64,000 nt of DNA from Melastoma dodecandrum (Eukaryota; Streptophyta; Magnoliopsida; Myrtales; Melastomataceae), in NCBI GenBank assembly GCA_029817715.1, contig JARUPY010000397.1, forward strand, positions 5,332,001 to 5,396,000, written 5' to 3'. A program made the translations under genes and the position numbers. Positions 1-11,151 of the stretch are shown piece by piece (within the stretch, counting starts at the first letter, position 1; each line of letters begins with the position of its first letter). The notes under the pieces were generated by a model that was not told the DNA's origin, did no database searches, and saw only the letters and a program-made list of their open reading frames with translations.

Positions 1-30
1 TCAAATGCTCTACCACTGAGCTATGGACCC
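1..30 (-). tRNA. 5' part of a tRNA-Cys gene (cut by window edge)
   Basis: On the minus strand these 30 bases begin GGGTCCATAGCTCAGTGGTA and continue GAGCATTTGA. That is a complete acceptor 5' strand, D-arm and internal A box. The sequence matches the start of plant nuclear tRNA-Cys(GCA) genes as I remember them. The anticodon, T-arm and B box lie left of the window, so the isotype is inferred from the 5' half only. Confidence 0.75.
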
Positions 31-229
31 TCAGTTACCTTTTCTACTCTATAGTTTTAAAAATATAAACATAAAATGTTGTGCCATGATTTCTGGAAGC
101 CCAAAGGAGGGTTAACCTCCGACATCCCTGTTCAGTTCGTTCCACGTCGTATGTCTCCCCCCACCCCGGGAAACAAATTCCCCCGCCCTAATCAGGCCAC
201 ACACACTCCAGCGGTCCTGATCGGCACAC

Positions 230-2932
230 ATGGAAATGAGGCTCAGTCGCTCCCAGAGGTTCTACTTGACCCACCGTCTCACCCCCCAACTTCGGAGCCT
301 CTGCCGACGAGCCTCCCCGGTCGATGACTCCGTCGGTGCCTCCGACTTCGTCTCCATCCTCACCAACATCGTCCGAGGCAATACCAGCTGGAAGAAGGCC
401 TTCTCCGACCCCTCTATCGCTGTCTGTCTGAAGCCTCACCACGTCGAGGGGGTCATCTTTCGCCTGCTAGACGACCCCCGTTTGGCATTGAGGTTCTTCG
501 ACTTCCTGGGCCTCCACCGGGGGTTCTCCCATTCCATGCCTTCCTTCTGCCTCCTGGTCCACTCCCTCGTTCGGGCCAATCTCTTCTGGCCGGCTTCTTC
601 CTTGTTGCAGACCCTATTGGTTTATCACCCCTGCCCTAGGCGGGCGTTTGGGTGCTTTCTGGATTGTTACGAGCGTGGCGGGTTTGGTTCCAGTTATGGG
701 TTTGATCTGGTGATTCAGGCGTATGTGCAGAGTGGAAGAGCGGTGAACGGAGCGATCTTCCTCGAGCTCATGGCCCAGCGCGGGTTGTTCCCAGAGGTTA
801 GAACCTTGAGCGCCCTCCTGAATGGGTTCGATAGATGCGGGAAATTTAAGTTGGTCGTACGTTTGTTCGAATGCATCGTGTGGTCGGGTGTCCAGCCTGA
901 TGTATATGTGTTTTCCGTGGTTGTTAGGAGCTTATGTGAGATGAGAGATTTCGTGAAAGCAAAGGAAGCCATTTCTTCGATGGAGCAAAGCGGGTGTGCC
1001 TCAAGTGTTGTTCCATATAATGTTCTGATTAATGGGCTCTGCAAGAACTTGAGGTTTAGAGATGCAGTAGAGGTGAAGAATTCTCTTCCGGAGCAGAAGT
1101 TGCTTGCCGATGTGGTTACATACTGTACATTAATACTTGGATCCTGTAGAGTGCAAGATTTTGAGACTGGCTTACGGTACATGAATGAAATGCTTGAGTC
1201 AGGTAATGTTCCCAGTGATGCTGCTCTTTCCTGTATTGTAAAGGGATTGACAGGAAGAGGTAAATTAATGGATGCTTTTGAATTAGTTCTTCGGGTTGGA
1301 GAAGTTGGGGTGTTTCCTGACGTATGTGTCTTCAATGGGTTGATTATTTCTTTGTGTAAGAATGATAAGTTAGAGGAAGCCGAGTTACTTTTCTCGGAAT
1401 TGAAGCGGAGAGGTCTAGCCTTTAATTCCGTGACCTACTCCATTTTTGTCAATCACTTCTACAGGAAGGGAGATTCAGACAAAGCTCTACAATATTTGTA
1501 TGAAATGGACAGCAGACTCATTAAGGGGACAGTTTCTGGATACAATACGACGATAAATTGGCATTGCAAGCTATTGGATTCTTCCAAGGCCGAGTCTTTC
1601 CTTCAAGAGATGGTTAATTGTGGACTCGCACCCACTGTCGTCACGTACTCCATATTGGTGGATGGGTATTGCAAGGAAGGAAAAATACATCATGCATTGA
1701 GGATCTTCCACGAAATGACTGGTAAAGGAATATCACCTAATGTTTTCACCTTTACTGCATTCATTTCTGGTCTTTGTAGGGCTGACAAGGTTTCCGAGGC
1801 GAGGAAGTGGTTTGACGATATGGTGAAGTGGAATATCAGTCCAAATGAGATAACATATAATATAATGATCGAGGGATACTGCAAGGCAGTAGATTTGGAC
1901 AGAGCCTTCTCCTTACTCGATGATATGGTTGAGCATGGCCTTATACCTGACACTTACACTTACCGCTCATTGATAAGTGGCCTTTGCTTGACTGGTAGAG
2001 TAGCTGAAGCCAAAGGATTTGTGGATAACCTGCATCTTCAGGGCATCACTTTGAATGAGATGTGTTACAGTGCACTTCTGCATGGATATTGCCAGGCAGG
2101 ATGGTTAGAGGATGCCGTCAAGACCACTCGAGATATGGTGGAAAGAGGAGTCAATGTGGATCTTGTATGTTATGGAGTGCTCGTCAATGGAAATCTACGC
2201 AACCATGATATGCGCAGCGTCTTCAGTCTTCTGGAAGAAATGCGTGATCATAGATTGAGGCCGGATCATGTCATCTATACCAGCATGATTGATGCATATG
2301 GTAAAACTGGGAAACTGGTTGAGGCAGTTGGAATTTGGGATGCATTGACAGTAGAAGGATGCAGGCCGAATGTTGTGACTTACACTGCTCTAATTAATGG
2401 GTTGTGTAAGGCAGGATATATAGACAAGGCAGAGCTCTTCATGAAGGAAATGCTGACCATTGGATGCCTTCCGAACACTGTTACGTTTGGTTGTATGCTT
2501 GATTATTTGACAAGAATCGGGAACATGGAGAGTGCCGAAAGATTACATAATGCAATGTGTGAAGGGTTGTTGGCGAACACCGTCACGTATAATATGCTGA
2601 TCCGAGGATTCTGCAAATCAGGTAAGATGCAGGAGGCTTCTTCCATTCTAGCTCAAATGGCAGAGAACGGGCTATATCCTGATCGTGTTACTTATTCAAC
2701 ATTTATCTATGAGTACTGCAAGAGGGGTGATTTAACGAATGCTGTTCGGTCGTGGCAATGTATGCTGAACAAGGGTCTTAAACCAGATTCACTGTCATAT
2801 GGATTCATAATCTATGGCTGTTGTGTCTCGGGACATTACCAGATGGCTTTAGAACTGCGAGATGATATGATGAGAAGAGGGATAATGCCAAACAAGGTTA
2901 AGTACGACAATCTGAGTCAGAGGATTTGCTAG
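230..2932 (+). CDS. P-class pentatricopeptide repeat (PPR) protein, 900 aa, intronless
   Basis: Sequence-specific RNA-binding protein, expected in mitochondria or chloroplasts, where P-class PPRs stabilise, splice or help translate organelle transcripts. The N-terminus is rich in Arg, Ser and Leu and has few acidic residues, as in an organelle transit peptide; this supports the start at 230. By eye there are 21 consecutive 35-residue motifs from about residue 154 to 888 (pattern VVTYxxLIxGLCKxGxxxEA...GxxPN/D), then a 12-residue tail. There is no E, DYW or SMR domain, so editing-deaminase activity is not expected. Single long ORF, as usual for this family. Length and repeat layout resemble the Arabidopsis PPR at At5g59900 (from memory), which also lies beside ADF genes. 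The RNA target is unknown. Confidence 0.93.
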   Translation: MEMRLSRSQRFYLTHRLTPQLRSLCRRASPVDDSVGASDFVSILTNIVRGNTSWKKAFSDPSIAVCLKPHHVEGVIFRLLDDPRLALRFFDFLGLHRGFSHSMPSFCLLVHSLVRANLFWPASSLLQTLLVYHPCPRRAFGCFLDCYERGGFGSSYGFDLVIQAYVQSGRAVNGAIFLELMAQRGLFPEVRTLSALLNGFDRCGKFKLVVRLFECIVWSGVQPDVYVFSVVVRSLCEMRDFVKAKEAISSMEQSGCASSVVPYNVLINGLCKNLRFRDAVEVKNSLPEQKLLADVVTYCTLILGSCRVQDFETGLRYMNEMLESGNVPSDAALSCIVKGLTGRGKLMDAFELVLRVGEVGVFPDVCVFNGLIISLCKNDKLEEAELLFSELKRRGLAFNSVTYSIFVNHFYRKGDSDKALQYLYEMDSRLIKGTVSGYNTTINWHCKLLDSSKAESFLQEMVNCGLAPTVVTYSILVDGYCKEGKIHHALRIFHEMTGKGISPNVFTFTAFISGLCRADKVSEARKWFDDMVKWNISPNEITYNIMIEGYCKAVDLDRAFSLLDDMVEHGLIPDTYTYRSLISGLCLTGRVAEAKGFVDNLHLQGITLNEMCYSALLHGYCQAGWLEDAVKTTRDMVERGVNVDLVCYGVLVNGNLRNHDMRSVFSLLEEMRDHRLRPDHVIYTSMIDAYGKTGKLVEAVGIWDALTVEGCRPNVVTYTALINGLCKAGYIDKAELFMKEMLTIGCLPNTVTFGCMLDYLTRIGNMESAERLHNAMCEGLLANTVTYNMLIRGFCKSGKMQEASSILAQMAENGLYPDRVTYSTFIYEYCKRGDLTNAVRSWQCMLNKGLKPDSLSYGFIIYGCCVSGHYQMALELRDDMMRRGIMPNKVKYDNLSQRIC

Positions 2933-3467
2933 GATGTGTTTTCTACTAGAATGATTGACTCTTGTATGTGGTAACATCAGTTTAGGGCAACGCTTTGTTG
3001 GAAATTGATAAATGATCATTCTTTTAATTGCTGTGTGATGAAATTGGCTATACTTGAGCTGATATCGTTACTGGTCTCTGAGAAAACCGTTTATGTGCTT
3101 GAGCAATGTTGGCTGTTGATGGCATATTGAAAAATGAAGAGAATTCTCAATCTTGAGAAAAGGACCAAATTTCAATTGCACCAAGTACATAAGCCCCACT
3201 GCAAACGCATAAGCACCACTGCAAGGTTAGAAAGCTTAACTCCACAAAGGGAAATCGATCAAAAGATCAGTGTACAAGTTCCACACAACGCATACTTCAG
3301 AAACTGGAGGTCACTTCATTCCTCTAGGATGAACATGGCAGCGAGTATAAACTTGAAGAACAAACCCATATCACCAAGTTAAACACACCGCCACTACTAT
3401 TGACATTATAGAATTGTGCTCAAGGCTTCGGAATGTGAACAGCAACAGCCTGAACAGCTGGTCTAAT
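2933..3467. other. Intergenic space between PPR and ADF 3' ends
   Basis: These 535 bases lie between two convergent genes and should hold both 3' UTRs. Short ORFs here have no recognisable similarity and one overlaps the ADF exon antisense. I see no RNA gene or repeat. Confidence 0.6.
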
Positions 3468-4803
3468 TTAGGCAGCTCGACTTCTGATGACGTCGAGACC
3501 CATTTCAGTTGGATCAGTTGCCTGCAGCTCAACTTGAATCCCATCCAGTTCTCTCTTAAATCTGTCCTTGGAGCTAGCATAAATCATCTTGCTTCTCACC
3601 CTGGACGTATCGGGAGACCTTTACAACACAAAAGAATGTATCACGATGCCTCGGCAACTCCGGAGATTGAAATGGTATGTGTGGAATACGAAGACAGAAA
3701 GACTTGTGCTTTACCAGGCAATGAAGAAAATCCTGCTCTTTTGAACATTCTCTTCAGTCACAAAGTCAAAATCATAGATCGCATACCGACACTCGTCGGC
3801 AGGGAGGCTGGCAGTGAAGTCCTCATAGCTTTGAGCAGGCTCCCCAAGTTTCTCCACAATAACCTGCTTCTGCTTCTCCTCGATTTTGAAAATTATGAAA
3901 CGATAGGTCCTCTTTGCTTTTAGTTCCAAAAACTTCAGTTTGCAGTCATCATGTACTGCCATACCAGAGGCCGCATTTGCCTGAAATAACACAAAGCTGA
4001 AATGTCAAGTGCCCAAAACTGAAACGTTATATATTAGCACTTTTGGACTAAAATCAGATGTTGTATTTCATGAAAACATATCACTTCAATCATGGACACA
4101 CATAATCAAGTATGACAGAGAAGATCCAGTCCAAGAAGTACACAGGTCCACATGATTTTAATCAAACTGTTGCTTCCGTAGCCTAATCACAAGTCGAGAA
4201 GTTCAAGCTTACAAATACCATTCCACACCACAGCACCAGTATTACAATATGGTTTTCACACGCACTGCAATCAAATACAGGTCGGAAACAACAGTGCTTC
4301 AAGGCATTTTTAATTGCCCAACTAAACACAAATTAAGCTGACTACAGAATGATAAGACCAAGCATCAAATGTCAAGCCAGGGTTCATCCTCATGCCTAAA
4401 AAACAAGCACACACTTCCAAACGCCACGGAGAGAGCGATTTTGGTCCGCCGAATACTTCCGTTTCAGTGCAAAGAGATAGGCAACATACAACCTAGCTCA
4501 TAAAGCCAGCCTGCGTTCCCGAGCAGCAGACGAGTTGATACCTGAGCCCAGGGGAAACACAACCCCCTTTCCTTCCACTAATTGTTGGGGGTGGGGGGCA
4601 ACTCAGTAACAGCAAGTAATCAAACAATCCGCCCATCATCACACATCGAGAAACCAAGAAACAACAAGGGAGATCAGGGATCGCGACAATAGCTGAACTG
4701 AATAAGATCGTCCCAAACACTACCCAACTCCCAGATCAGCCAACAAATCGAAAGCCAGAAGAAATCGAAGCAAAGGAAAAGGGAGTAGGGCTCTTCAAAC
4801 CAT
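3468..4803 (-). CDS. ADF: Actin-depolymerizing factor (ADF/cofilin), three exons, 139 aa
   Basis: Binds G- and F-actin, severs filaments and speeds pointed-end loss in the cytoplasm. Exons on the minus strand: 4803-4801 (the ATG alone), 3980-3715 and 3618-3468. Splice sites are GT-AG and the total is 420 nt, giving the usual plant ADF length of 139 residues. An intron directly after the start codon is a hallmark of plant ADF genes. Visible motifs: N-terminal [13 protein letters not shown] with the regulatory Ser-6, [19 protein letters not shown], and the actin-binding [16 protein letters not shown]. It closely resembles subclass I (ADF1-4). The first exon is the weak point: ATG followed by GT also occurs at 4221-4219. 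I prefer 4803 because it follows a pyrimidine-rich leader. Retroelement A begins about 270 bp upstream. Confidence 0.93.
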
Positions 4804-5072
4804 GGATCGCAAGCTGCTGAGGATGATCCGGAGGAGGAAGAAATTCTGGTGTGAACTGCAGCAGCCCCTGCAAGTGAAAAGGACTCCTCCCAACCTTTTT
4901 CATGTTTCTTTTTTTTTTCTTGGTTTTTATTCCCTCTCCTGCTTTGTTCGGGTCGGATCCTGTTATTGATTATCGACGCCCGGCCAATCGAATCATCAAT
5001 CAAGGCCCAAAGGCCCATTCTCGGTAGGGAAGCAAGGCCAATTGGGTATCTGCCACTTGTCTTCTCACTAGT

Positions 5073-5645
5073 TGATACGAAGAAAAACCAGCAAGTAGAG
5101 TCAGGAAGAGAGGAGCCAAGAGGAGTGCGGTGCGAGGAAGGACGAATGAAGGAAGGTGGAATAGAGAAGTGGAAGCATCAATGGAAGTTGGAAGTAGCTG
5201 AGGAAGGACTATGGAAGGAATTGTTGCAGAAGAAAAGAAGACAGAGGAAGAGAAGGGGCCGTTGGCCGTTATTTCATCTTTAAGTTTAAGTGTTGGGTCG
5301 GGTCGGGTTATAGTATAATGGATCCGGTGTCGAATGGGTTGTGTAAAGGGGCAGCCCAGCCCAAACTGGTAGTATAAAGATAGGCAGAGAGAGAGACGGA
5401 GAAGTTAGTTAGTTTTCCGGTGACTGTGGGGGGGTGACGGAGTGGAGGTCTGGGGTGATGATCGGGTGACGTTTCTTATTGGCTTGTGTTGTCGGAGTTC
5501 GGCGACGGTGTTGCGTGGGAAACCGGGGGTTGTTGGACGTGTTTGCGGATGAAATAGTATTCTCTGTGTTATCTGCTGGTTTCTTCTGTTATTACTGCTG
5601 TGAATATCTTGGAGATAGTGTTGGGTTCTGATTTCCTACGTAGTA
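5073..5645 (+). repeat. 5' LTR of element A
   Basis: Starts TGATACGAAG and ends TACGTAGTA; the 3' copy ends TACGTAACA, so the canonical terminal CA has mutated here. The repeat matches 10222-10793 over its whole length with scattered substitutions. It contains a purine-rich 5' part and the motif GGGTCGGGTCGGG. Confidence 0.92.
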
Positions 5646-5646
5646 A

Positions 5647-5658
5647 GGGTATCAGAGC
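5647..5658 (+). other. Primer-binding site of element A
   Basis: GGGTATCAGAGC lies directly behind the 5' LTR. It differs by one base from TGGTATCAGAGC, the complement of the 3' end of initiator tRNA-Met that primes most plant gypsy and copia elements. Confidence 0.85.
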
Positions 5659-5719
5659 TGCGAACTGGGAAAGGGTGACGGAGACGCGATACGGGGAGCT
5701 GAAGAAGGACCAGGAGGCC

Positions 5720-6643
5720 ATGAGTTCGGTGCTGAGTGAGATGATGCAGCGAATGGAGCTGATGACGATGCAGATGAAGGAAATGCAGACGCACACTATG
5801 TGCCAGTTAACTGAAATGCAAACCCAGTTGCTAGAGTTGGACAAAAGGAAGGATTCCGGGTCTACGATGCTGGAAAGAGGAGTAACGGAGAGATCCTTGT
5901 CGAGGGAGGTTGAGGCGACTAGTAAGGGTCAGATTACATTCGTTATGCCCAAAATCGAGTTCCCCGATTTTGATGGAACCAATTTAGAGGACTGGCTGTA
6001 CAAGTGCCAGCGTTACTTCGAATTAGAAGGAGTGCCGGAGGAAAAGAAGGTTAAATTGGCTTCGCTTTACATGTACGGAGGCGCGTTGCAGTGGCATTAC
6101 ACATATATAAGAAACAGAAATATGGGAACACCTCTGAGTTGGGAGGAATACGTAGCAGCCCTTAATCGTAGGTTCGGAACTGAAGTATTCGACGATCCTA
6201 TGGGAAAAATGAAGAACTTGAAACATGAGGGAAGGTTGGAAAATTTATATGCCTATATGACTGAATTTGATGCGTGCTTGAGACGGGTTCTAGAGAAGAT
6301 TGAACTTTCGATGCAGTTTCAGGTGAGCTTGTTCATTAACGGACTGAAGGAGGAGTACAGGAGCACCCTCTGGCTACTTCGGCCAGTGGACTTGCTTAGC
6401 GCACAGGCTAATGCTCGTATCTTGAGTCAGGACGCGCCACTTCTGGAAACGGGACACGGTACTCGTCCTCTACGATTTACTAGCAGGGTAGCAACGAGGG
6501 AGGAATCTGCTATTCCCATATCAACCAGCGTGGGACCAACGAAAAATATGGGGTTACTGGGCAATTCTTACAGGAGTGGGGATAACAGGGGGTTGCGATT
6601 GGTGGAGATAATAGAAATATGCAGCAGAGTCGGAGACGTCTAA
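5720..6643 (+). pseudogene. gag of element A (capsid part)
   Basis: Encodes the structural particle protein. The likely start is the ATG at 5720; the open frame reaches back into the LTR to 5600, which is not expected to be translated. A Met/Gln-rich coiled-coil N-terminus is followed by the chromovirus capsid core (IEFPDFDGTNLEDWLYK, ALQWHY, LENLYAYMTEFD). The frame is lost just before the zinc knuckle and continues one frame over from 6619 (CFGC...HRC), so gag and protease are now split. Confidence 0.85.
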
Positions 6644-9600
6644 CACAAGAAGAAATAGAGGAGAGGAGACTAAAGGGCCTCTGTTTCGGGTGTAATGAGC
6701 CATTTTCTCGGTCACACAGGTGTAATAAACGCCAATTTTTCTCTTTGATAGTAGAGGAAGAACAGGACGACGAAGAACAAAAGAAGGGAGAAATCAAACT
6801 GGATGAAATGACAGCCAGGGACGAGGAGATTACTGTCACTATGCACACAATTAAAGGGGAAGAGGGAGGAACAGAGGTGAGGACCATGAAGGTGAAGGGA
6901 TATTTCAGGAAAAGTAGTTTGAATGTGTTGATTAATTCGGGGAGCACTCACAATTTCTTGGATTCAGGGGTAGTTAAAGGTATGAATTTAGCCATTGTTC
7001 CCATTGGTCATGTTAAAATTATGGTAGCCGACGGGAGAAATCTTTATTGTACCACCATGTTGAAGGGCTTTGATTGGGAGATACAGAATCATAGTTTTGT
7101 GGCCGATTTTTATGTGATTACCTTGGGAGGATGTGAGATGGTATTAGGAGTGAAGTGGTTGGCTAAATTAGGAGATATTATCTGGAATTTCCAAGAATCC
7201 GTGATGAGATTCAACTGGAAACAGAATGAAGTGAAGCTGGTCGGCAATGGAAGAGCTAATGACAGCAAACTATTACAATTGACAGCAAGGGAAAGGAAAT
7301 TTAGGAACGGTGCAGTTCCAGTTCTGGTCTGCTGTTGGGGTGAGGTAAAGGAAGGTAAACCGATTGAATTGTCGCCACATTGATGTATCTTGGATGGACA
7401 GGAAGAGCATACCAGTTGGAGTGAAGTCCTGAATTCATTTGAGAATATATTTCAGGAACCGAAAGGCTTACCTCCTTTTAGAGGACATGACCACCTAATT
7501 CAGTTGAAGGAAGGGGTACAGGGGGTTAACGTCCGACCCTACAAGCATTCTGCTTCTCAGAAGGATGTGATTGAACGAATGATTCAAGAACTGTTGGATG
7601 CCGGAGTGATACAATCGAGCCGAAGTTCGTTTTCCTCACCGTCTTGGTTAAGAAGAAGGATGGGACCTGGAGGCTATGTGTGGATTACAAGGAGTTGAAC
7701 GCCTTCACGGTGAAAGATAAGTACCCAATTCCTGTCATAGAAGAATTATTAGACGAATTGTTTGGAGCTACTATCTTTTCGAAGATAGATTTGAGGCGGG
7801 GTACCATCAAATCAGAATGGCACCTCAAGACATACATAAGACCGCTTTTAGAACACACGACGGCCGTTTGGTCTGACCAACGCTCCATCCACGTTTCAGG
7901 GGCTCATGAACACTATCTTCAGATCTTTTTTGCGGAGATTTATTCTTGTCTTCTTTCATGACATATTGGTGTACAGCAAGACAAAGGGGGAGCACGCGCT
8001 TCATCTGCAGAAGACACTGTCCATCTTGAGGAAGCACACCCTATTCGCCAAACGGTCAAAATGTACTTTTGGAAGTTCCAGGGTAGAATACCTTAGCCAT
8101 TTCATCGGAGTCGAGGGGGTCTCTACTGACCCAGCTAAAGTGGGGGCTGTTCAGGAATGGCCAACTCCTAAGACAGTGAAGTAGTTGAGGGGGTTCCTTG
8201 GGTTAAGTGGCTATTATCGGCGGTTCATGAAGGGGTATGGGATACTCAGTAGACCCTTAACCGATTTGTTGAGGAAAGAAGCCTTCTATTGGACGCCACA
8301 GGCTCAGGAGGCGTTTGAGCAATTAAAATAGTCGCTCATCTCGGCACCCGTGTTGGCTCTTCCAGACGTCCATCAGACTTTCACGGTGGAGACAGATGCT
8401 TGCGATGTGGGCATTGGAGCGGTGTTGATGCAGCAAGATCACCCAATTGCTTATATTAGCAAACACTTAAGCCAACGACATTATGGTTTGTCGGTATATG
8501 AAAAGGAGCTTTACTCAATTGTCTTTGCGGTGAGGAAGTGGCACCATTACCTCTCGGGAAGGCACTTCATTATCCGGACAGACCACAGGAGCTTGAATTA
8601 TTTGCTGGAGTAAAGGCTTCACACGGAAATTCAATTCAAATGGTTAGTCAAATTGATGGGTTATGACTACGAGATCATCTATAAGAAGGGGAAGGAGAAC
8701 GCAGCGGCGGATGCTCTGTCCAGAATTCAGGGCCCCGAGTTGTTATCTTTAGTGACTCGAGAATATTCTCCTACCTTGCTGGATGAAGTAAAGGATAGTT
8801 GGACATCTGATGCAAAATGGGCAGCTACAATTGACAAGCTTAAGAAGGGAGAACCGAACCAGTCGAAGTATCGTTGGCAGCAGAATCTATTGAAGAAAGG
8901 CTCGAAGCTGGTGGTAGGGGATAATAAGGAGCTTAAAACAAAAATAATTCGACTGTTTCACAGCAGCCCGACTGGAGGTCATTCGGGAGTGTTTCCAACC
9001 TGTAAAAAAGTCAGGAGTTTGTTCTTCTGGAAAGGTATTGAGAGGGACATTAGACAGTACATCAAGGGGTGTGAAACTTGTTTGCGATGCAAGTACGATC
9101 ATACAGCTTCACCGGGACTACTTCAACCGTTACCAATACCCAATGAGGTATGGAGGGACATTTCGATGGATTTCATAGAAGGGTTGCCGTCGTCGCAAGG
9201 AAAAGATAGTATCGTAGTGGTCGTAGACAGACTGAGTAAGTATGGCCACTTCATTGCTCTTCATCACCCCCTATTCAGCTAAAGTGGTGGCTCAACTCTT
9301 TCTGGACAACATCTTTAAATTGCATGGGCTGCCGGCTACCATAGTAAGTGATCGAGATACCATTTTTCTGAGTAAATTTTGGAGGGAGTTGATGTCATTA
9401 CAGGGGGTAGAGTTACACATGTCTACGGCCTATCATCCTCAGAGCGATGGGCAAACGGAGGTGCTAAATAGATGCTTAAAAACGTATCTCAGATGCATGG
9501 TTGGTGATTATCCAAAAGAGTGTGGAAGATGGCTGTCGTTAGCCAAATGGTGGTACAATAGTACCTACCACACCACTATTCAGATGAGCCCATTTGAGGC

Positions 9601-10224
9601 TTTATACGGATATCCTCCGCCAATACACATTCCTTATCTCCCACATGATCATGCCTTACCTGCAGTGGACCGTGAATTACGGGACAGAGAAGGAATGATT
9701 GGGGTGTTAAGATTTCAGCTGGATAGAACACAGCATTGCATGAAGCAACAAGCGGACAAGCATCATGAGGACAGGGAGTTTGCCATCGGAGATTGGGTAT
9801 ATGTGAAGTTAAGACCCTATAAACAACAGTCTGTAGTGGGAGAAGCTACCACAAGCTGTCTCTGTTGTTCTACGGTCCCTATAAAGTAATAGATCGGATT
9901 GGCAAGGTGGCTTATAGATTGGAGTTACCACTGGGATCAGAAATACATCCCACCTTCCATGTTTCTAAGCTCAGGCGTAGTGTTTCTGACGTGGACCGAG
10001 TTTCTTCTGTTTTACCTGCATTTTGTGAGCCTCCGAACAGGAAACCAGTTGCCATTTTGGCCAGGCGTATGGTGAAGAGGGGAAATCGAGCGGCAACTAA
10101 AGTGCTAGTACAATGGGATGGAGAATTGGAAGAAGATGCAACATGGGAATTCCTTTTTGACCTGCAGAACTCTTATCCCGGCTGTACACTTGAGGACAAG
10201 TATACTTTGAGAGGGGACGCTTGA
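6619..10224 (+). pseudogene. pol of element A: protease, RT, RNase H, integrase, chromodomain; frameshifted
   Basis: In order: zinc knuckle (about 6680-6725), protease with INSGSTHNF where the catalytic Asp is now Asn (codon 6934-6936), RT (7560-8180), RNase H (8380-8740), integrase with zinc finger and DDE core (8950-9600) and a C-terminal chromodomain around 10090-10170 (VQWDG...ATWEF). The RT active site reads FHDILVYS: the first Asp of the usual DD pair is His (codon 7957-7959). Frame changes occur near 7640, 7800, 7900, 9280 and 9850, with in-frame stops at 7381-7383, near 8183, 8330 and 8611. The chromodomain is what normally directs integration into heterochromatin. Clearly inactive. 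Confidence 0.9.
10209..10221 (+). other. Polypurine tract of element A
   Basis: GAGAGGGGACGCT sits immediately before the TG of the 3' LTR, the position of the plus-strand DNA primer. Confidence 0.8.
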
Positions 10225-10793
10225 TACGAAGAAAAACCTGCAAGTAGAGTCAGGAAGAGAGGAGCCAAGAGGAGTGCAGTGAGAGGAAGGACGAATGAAG
10301 AAGGTGGAATAGAGAAGTGGAAGCAGCAATGGAAGTTGGAAGCAGCTGTGGAAGGACTGCAGAAGGAATTGTTGCAGAAGAAAAGAAGACAGAGGAAGAG
10401 AAGGGGCCGTTGGCCGTTATTTCATCTTTAAGTTTAAGTGTTGGGTCGGGTCGGGTTATAGTATAATGGATCCGGTGTCGAATGGGTTGTGTAAAGGGGC
10501 TGCCCAGCCCAAACTGGTAGTATAAAGCTAGACAGAGAGAGAGACGGAGAAGTTAGTTAGTTTTTCGGTGACTGTGGGGGGGTGACGGAGTGGAGGTCTG
10601 GGGTGATGATCGGGTGACGTTTCTTGTTGGCTTGTGCTGTCGGAGTTCGACGACGGTGTTGCGTGGGAAATCGGGGGTTGTTGGACGTGTTTGCTGATGA
10701 AATAATATTCTCTGTGTTATGTGCTGGTTTCTTCTGGTATTACTGCTGTGAATATATTGGGGATAGTGCTGGGTTCTGATTTCCTACGTAACA
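10222..10793 (+). repeat. 3' LTR of element A
   Basis: TGATACGAAG to ACGTAACA, with canonical TG and CA ends, followed directly by the target duplication CTAGT. Direct repeat of 5073-5645. Confidence 0.92.
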
Positions 10794-11151
10794 CTAGTCC
10801 AACCTGTAAGAGCATCGTTCTTTTTCTTTCATTCAGAAACTGATTAAAGGCCAGAATATATGTTGTTGATAAAGAAAGATAAATACCATTCCGATAACCT
10901 TTCTAAATCTTGGTTTTTTGTTTCCACATGGCGGACTTCCTTCTTGTTATATCGAAAGGCAGCGACCCCTAAAACAACCGCTGCGGTTGGTTTTAAGGAG
11001 AGTTTCAATCCTCGTCCTTATCTGATAATCCCCATCCTCGTTATAAGCCCAACCCCATTCCCCCCCTATTCATCCATCCCTTCATCCTTACCCCCCGTGC
11101 CTTCTTGAACTGGTCTCGTAGTCGAACAATATATAGCGGCAGAGCAAATAA
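10794..11151 (+). promoter_or_regulatory. 5' flank of the PLT1 transporter gene
   Basis: The first bases are the target duplication of element A. The rest is presumably promoter and 5' UTR; an AATATATAG stretch lies about 25 bp before the ATG, too close for a TATA box. From about 10910 the sequence resembles 37437-37655 upstream of PLT2, though clearly less closely than the two coding regions match each other. I identify no individual factor site. Confidence 0.5.

Larger units (their letters stand above)
5073..10793 (+). mobile_element. LTR retrotransposon A: Ty3/gypsy chromovirus (Reina-like), complete but decayed
   Basis: The element is 5.7 kb with two LTRs of about 572 bp, a primer-binding site matching initiator tRNA-Met, a polypurine tract and the order gag, protease, RT, RNase H, integrase, chromodomain. 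The 5-bp target duplication CTAGT is at 5068-5072 and 10794-10798, so this was a simple insertion. By eye the LTRs differ at about 26 positions plus one indel (roughly 4-5 percent), i.e. around 1.5-2 million years at commonly used plant rates. Compact size and gag type suggest the Reina lineage. The coding region has several frameshifts and stops and two catalytic substitutions, so it is not autonomous. Confidence 0.92.

Noticed and set aside
715..1335. Open frame of 206 codons antisense to the PPR gene
   Set aside because: Shadow of the highly repetitive PPR coding sequence; no recognisable domain and codon use only mirrors the sense strand.
3414..3923. Open frame of 169 codons on the plus strand over the ADF gene
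   Set aside because: Overlaps ADF exons 2 and 3 and the intron antisense; ADF is unambiguous on the minus strand.
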